Notes under the pieces: generated by a model
Seen by the model: only the letters and a program-made list of their open reading frames with translations
What the model was told of the DNA's origin: nothing
Databases searched by the model: none
Made by a program: the position numbers and the translations under genes
Source: Acidobacteriota bacterium
GTDB lineage: Bacteria > Acidobacteriota > Vicinamibacteria > Vicinamibacterales > SCN-69-37
Assembly (NCBI GenBank): GCA_021824055.1
Contig: JAKALV010000120.1
Coordinates: 1 to 9,515, forward strand
Length of the DNA stretch: 9,515 nucleotides
Direction of reading: 5' to 3'
Shown here: one piece after another, positions 5,608 to 9,515 of the stretch
How positions within the stretch are numbered: position 1 is the first letter of the stretch
Layout: the number at the start of each line of letters is the position of its first letter

Positions 5608-5622
5608 TACAAAGATGCGCCT

Positions 5623-6302
5623 ATGAAGGTCCACGCGGCGGACGCGCTGATCCTTCGGACGTATCGCTACGGCGAGGCGGACCGGATCGTCGTGTTTCTG
5701 ACCATCGACCAGGGGAAGAAGCGCGGCGTGGCCAAGAACGCGTCGAAATCGCGGAAACGCTTCGGCGGCGCGCTTGAGCCCTTTACCCGGGGCCGGGTGC
5801 ACTACGTGGAGAAGGAAGGGCGCGATCTGGTCCGGCTGGACCGCATCGAGCCGAAGCGGTCGCCGATGCAGACGATGGCCGGCGGAGCGGGCGGAACCAG
5901 GGATGACGCGGCGCAGGTGCTGGGGTACGCGAGCTACTTCGCCGAGTTGCTGGACGAGTGGTCGCCGGAAAACCAGCAGAACGAGCGCTTGTTCAGGCTC
6001 GGCGCCGGCGTCGGCGATGCGCTTGGCCGGGGCGGGTCGTGTGAGGCGCTGGCCCGGTATTTTGAGTTCTGGCTCCTGAAGCTCGAGGGGGTCTATCCCT
6101 CGGTGGAGTCCTTGGAGTTGTCCGACGAAGCGCGCGCGTTCCTTCAGCGGGCGCGACGGTGGACGCCGCGGCAGGCGGCCCAGCGGACGCCGGGCCGGCG
6201 CGCGTTGCGCGAGATCGAAGCGATGCATCACCGGTTGATCTCGATGCATCTCGAAAAGGAATTGAAGTCAGCGCGGGTTGTCAGGGAGTTGAGACCAGAC
6301 TT

Positions 6303-6306
<4 letters not shown>
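5623..6306 (+). CDS. recO: DNA repair protein RecO
   Basis: A 227-residue member of the RecFOR pathway, which loads RecA onto SSB-coated single-stranded DNA at gaps. The N-terminal OB-fold (about residues 1-78) is clear: ADALILRTYRYGEADRIVVFLT, then GKKRGVAKNASKSRKRFGGALEPF, matching the usual K-G-x-R-x-x-x-S-R-x-x-x-x-LqPF layout. A helical domain with YFAELLDEWSPENQQNERLFRL and ALARYFEFWLLKLEGVYP (144-159) follows. The zinc-finger insert that many RecO proteins carry after that last helix is missing: VYPS runs almost directly into LELSDEARAFL, and the only cysteine is Cys140. ATG 5623 was chosen over an upstream TTG (5560) because RecO homologues start at this point. The TGA stop overlaps the glyQ GTG start (GTGA). 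Confidence 0.94.
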
Positions 6307-7203
<897 letters not shown>

Positions 7204-7214
<11 letters not shown>

Positions 7215-9423
7215 ACTGTTTCTGGAAATCGGCATGGAGGAACTGCCGGCGTCCTGGATGCCGGCGCTCAACGTGCAGATCGCCGAGAAGATCAAGGCGC
7301 GGCTGGCGGTCATGAACCTGAAGCAGTCGGGCGCGATCGAGGCGTTCTCGACGCCGCGGCGCCTGGCGGTGGTGGTGCCGGGGCTGGCGGATCGCCAGGA
7401 AGACCGCGACGAGAAGGTGATGGGCCCGCCCGTGAGCGCCGCGTACGGGCCCGACGGCGCGCCGACGCAAGCGCTCATCGGCTTCGCGCGCAAGAACAAT
7501 GTGGACGTGTCGGCGCTCACGCAGGAAGACACGCCGAAAGGCAAGTACCTCACCTCTCTGAAGTCAATCCGCGGCCGCGCCACCGTGGACGTGATGCCGG
7601 AGCTGCTCGGCAACCTGCTTCGGGAACTCACATTCCCGCGGATGATGCACTGGGACGCGCAGATCGACGACGGCCGCGGCGAGCTGCTGTTCGGCCGGCC
7701 GATCCGCTGGCTGCTGTTCCTGTACGGCGGCCGCGTGGTCCCCTTCACCATTTCACGCCTGGCCGTGGCGTCGTCGCCTCGGGTGCAGGACGTCGCGACG
7801 GGCGCGAACACGTACGGTCATCGATTCCTCGCGACCAGCGGCCGCGCGGGCCGCGCCATCAAGGTGCGCAGCTTCGACGAGTACCGGAAGAAACTGGCCG
7901 AGCAGTTCGTGCTCATCGCCCGCAGCGAGCGGCGCGACCGCATTCGCCGCGAACTTGACGGCGCGGCGCGCAAGATGAACGGCCACGTGCTGATCAAGGG
8001 CCAGCCGCAGGCCGAAGCGCTGCTCGATGAAGTGCCGGACCTGATCGAGTATCCGTCGGTCGTGGCCGGCGCGTTCAGCGCGGCGTTCCTGCAATTGCCG
8101 GAAGAGGTGCTGGCCACCACGCTGATTCACCACCAGCACTACTTTCCGGTGGCGGGACCGCAGGGCAAGCTGCTGCCGGCGTTTCTCGCGGTCACCAACA
8201 CCCAGCCGGGCAACGACCGCGGCATCGCCACCAACGCGGAGCGCGTGGTGGCGGCGCGCCTGCGTGACGCGCGGTTCTTCTGGGATTCGGATCGCACGAT
8301 CGGACTCGAAGCGCGGCTGCCGCGGCTCGACACGGTGCTGTTCCACAAGGCCCTCGGATCGTACGGCGACAAGGCGAGGCGCATCGAGACGCTCGCGCGC
8401 TGGATGGCGAAGGATGTGTTCGGTCAGCCGGTGGACGTCGCCGATCAGGCCGCCCGCGCGGCGCGCCTCTCGAAGGCCGATCTCGCGACCGACATGGTGG
8501 GCGAGTTCCCGGAGCTGCAGGGCGTGATGGGCGGCGTGTACGCCCGCGAATCCGGCGAGCCGGAAGCCGTGTGGAAGGCGATCTACCACCACTACCAGCC
8601 GATCGGCGTGGAAGCCGACGCGCCGCCGTCGGCTGATGGGCTCGGCGCGGCGAAAGCCACGTGGGCGAGCGTCTCGCTCGCCGACAAGCTCGACACGCTG
8701 GTGGGGTTGTTCAAGGCCGGCGAGAAGCCCACCGGTTCGCGCGATCCGTTCGGTATGCGTCGCATCGCGCAGGGCGTGGTCAAGATCCTGGCTGATCTGC
8801 CGGCCATGGGGTTCGAGGGCCGCGGGCTGGACGAGCTGATCGCGAAGGCCTACGCGATGTACCTGCAACCGGGCGAATCACCGGACGGGTGGCGGGCCCT
8901 GCCCCTGCGCGAGTTCTTCAGCGAACGTCTGCTGCATCTGCTCGAGCGGCGCGGTTTCGCGAAGGATGTGGCCGGCGTGGCGGGGCAGTCCTGGGAACAC
9001 CCGCGCGAAGCGCTCCGCAAGGCGGACGCGTTCACGAAGGAGCTGGCGAAGCCGGAGAACGAACTGCGCGCGCTGGCCGCCCTGTACAAACGCGCGTGCA
9101 ACATCACGAAGGGCGTGGACGACACCGCCGCCGATCTGTCGGTGACGCGAAAGGCCCTGAAGGAACCCGCGGAGCTCGCGCTGGTTGACCAGATGCTGCA
9201 GACCTGGCCGGCGCTGCAGGCGGCGCTGACCATGGCGGATTACCCGGCGGCCATCAGGGAGCTGGTGCGGTTGCGCCAGCCCGTCGACCGGTTCTTCACC
9301 GATGTGATGGTCATGGTGGACGATCCGCGCCTGCGCGAGGCGCGCTTGACCGTCCTCGTCCGGCTGCGGACCGCGATCGGTGAGCGGATTGGTGATTTGA
9401 CGCAATTGGATGCGAGCACGTAG
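7204..9423 (+). CDS. glyS: Glycine--tRNA ligase, beta subunit
   Basis: The tRNA-binding beta subunit (739 residues) of the tetrameric glycyl-tRNA synthetase. It opens with ELFLEIGMEELPASWMPAL and then FSTPRRLAVVV (residues 48-58). The central blocks include FGRPIRWLLFLYGG, TLIHHQHYFPV, RFFWDSD (357-363), ADLATDMVGEFPELQGVMGGVYA (FPELQG from 435), and ADKLDTLVGLF followed by PTGSRDPFGMRR (from 509). The C-terminal anticodon-binding region ends in the usual VDRFFTDVMVMVDDPRLREARLTVLVRL. Length is near the top of the normal range. ATG 7204 overlaps the end of glyQ by 11 bases; an upstream in-frame start at 7135 falls inside glyQ and lacks conserved sequence. It probably shares a transcript with recO and glyQ. 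Confidence 0.98.
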
Positions 9424-9430
9424 GGCAACG

Positions 9431-9443
9431 AAGGAGAGCGGAG
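9431..9443 (+). promoter_or_regulatory. Ribosome binding site before the last gene
   Basis: Two purine-rich stretches lie between the glyS stop and ATG 9450: AAGGAGAG (9431-9438), rather far upstream, and GGAG (9440-9443), 6 bases before the ATG. Either supports a real start at 9450. Confidence 0.5.
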
Positions 9444-9449
9444 TCGACG

Positions 9450-9515
9450 ATGGCGAAGAAAGCGAAGAAGACCGTGAAGAAAGCCGGAAAGAAAGCCGTG
9501 AAGACCGTGCAGGCA
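9450..9515 (+). CDS. Lysine-rich N-terminus of an unidentified protein (partial)
   Basis: Twenty-two codons from ATG 9450 to the window edge, starting MAKKAKKTVKKAGKKAVKTV; 10 of the 22 residues are lysine and the pattern is KKxxK-like. A good Shine-Dalgarno precedes it and the glyS stop is 26 bases upstream, so it may belong to the same operon. The composition resembles histone H1-like Ala/Lys tails. Basic leaders also occur on other cytoplasmic proteins; pyruvate phosphate dikinase is one candidate because it can neighbour glyS in related genomes. Too little is visible to decide, and I assign no function. Confidence 0.55.
   Translation, partial: MAKKAKKTVKKAGKKAVKTVQA

Overview
The window is a GC-rich (by eye about two-thirds G+C), densely packed bacterial chromosomal segment in which every convincing gene lies on the + strand. 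It carries housekeeping genes in a widely conserved order: the end of aspS, a Mak-type ROK fructokinase, phoH (ybeZ), ybeY, a CorC/YbeX-type CBS protein, era, recO, glyQ and glyS, then the first 22 codons of a lysine-rich protein. The best guess for the host is Acidobacteriota, possibly a Vicinamibacteria-like lineage. This rests on the gene order, the base composition, a leftover permease C-terminus resembling the MacB/ADOP permeases abundant in that phylum, and the style of the intergenic repeats. It is an inference, not a proven placement.

Layout: 1-163 is the 3' end of aspS. 188-1111 is the sugar kinase, which contains an in-frame hexanucleotide tandem repeat. 1116-4574 is a tight block of phoH, ybeY, corC and era joined by three successive ATGA stop/start overlaps. 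4575-5622 is about 1.05 kb of accessory DNA between era and recO: a degenerate GGTTCG repeat array, two copies of a GGAGGGCCGGACCT repeat, a decayed ABC-permease C-terminus, a small GxxExxY-family (PD-(D/E)XK-like) gene, and a 139-bp inverted-repeat element that folds into a four-way cloverleaf. 5623-9423 is a second block of recO, glyQ and glyS, with a GTGA overlap and an 11-bp overlap. 9450 to the end starts a Lys-rich protein.

Functionally, YbeZ, YbeY, YbeX/CorC and Era belong to the rRNA-processing and 30S-maturation neighbourhood. RecO acts in RecFOR recombinational repair. GlyQ and GlyS are the alpha and beta subunits of tetrameric glycyl-tRNA synthetase, and AspS charges tRNA-Asp. The coding genes are mostly orthodox.

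The most unusual content is in the non-coding and accessory stretch between era and recO, and in a related palindrome that has become the C-terminal coding tail of corC and the leader of era. I see no tRNA, rRNA, CRISPR array, complete transposon or defence operon. The one candidate for something undescribed is the cloverleaf element at 5349-5487.
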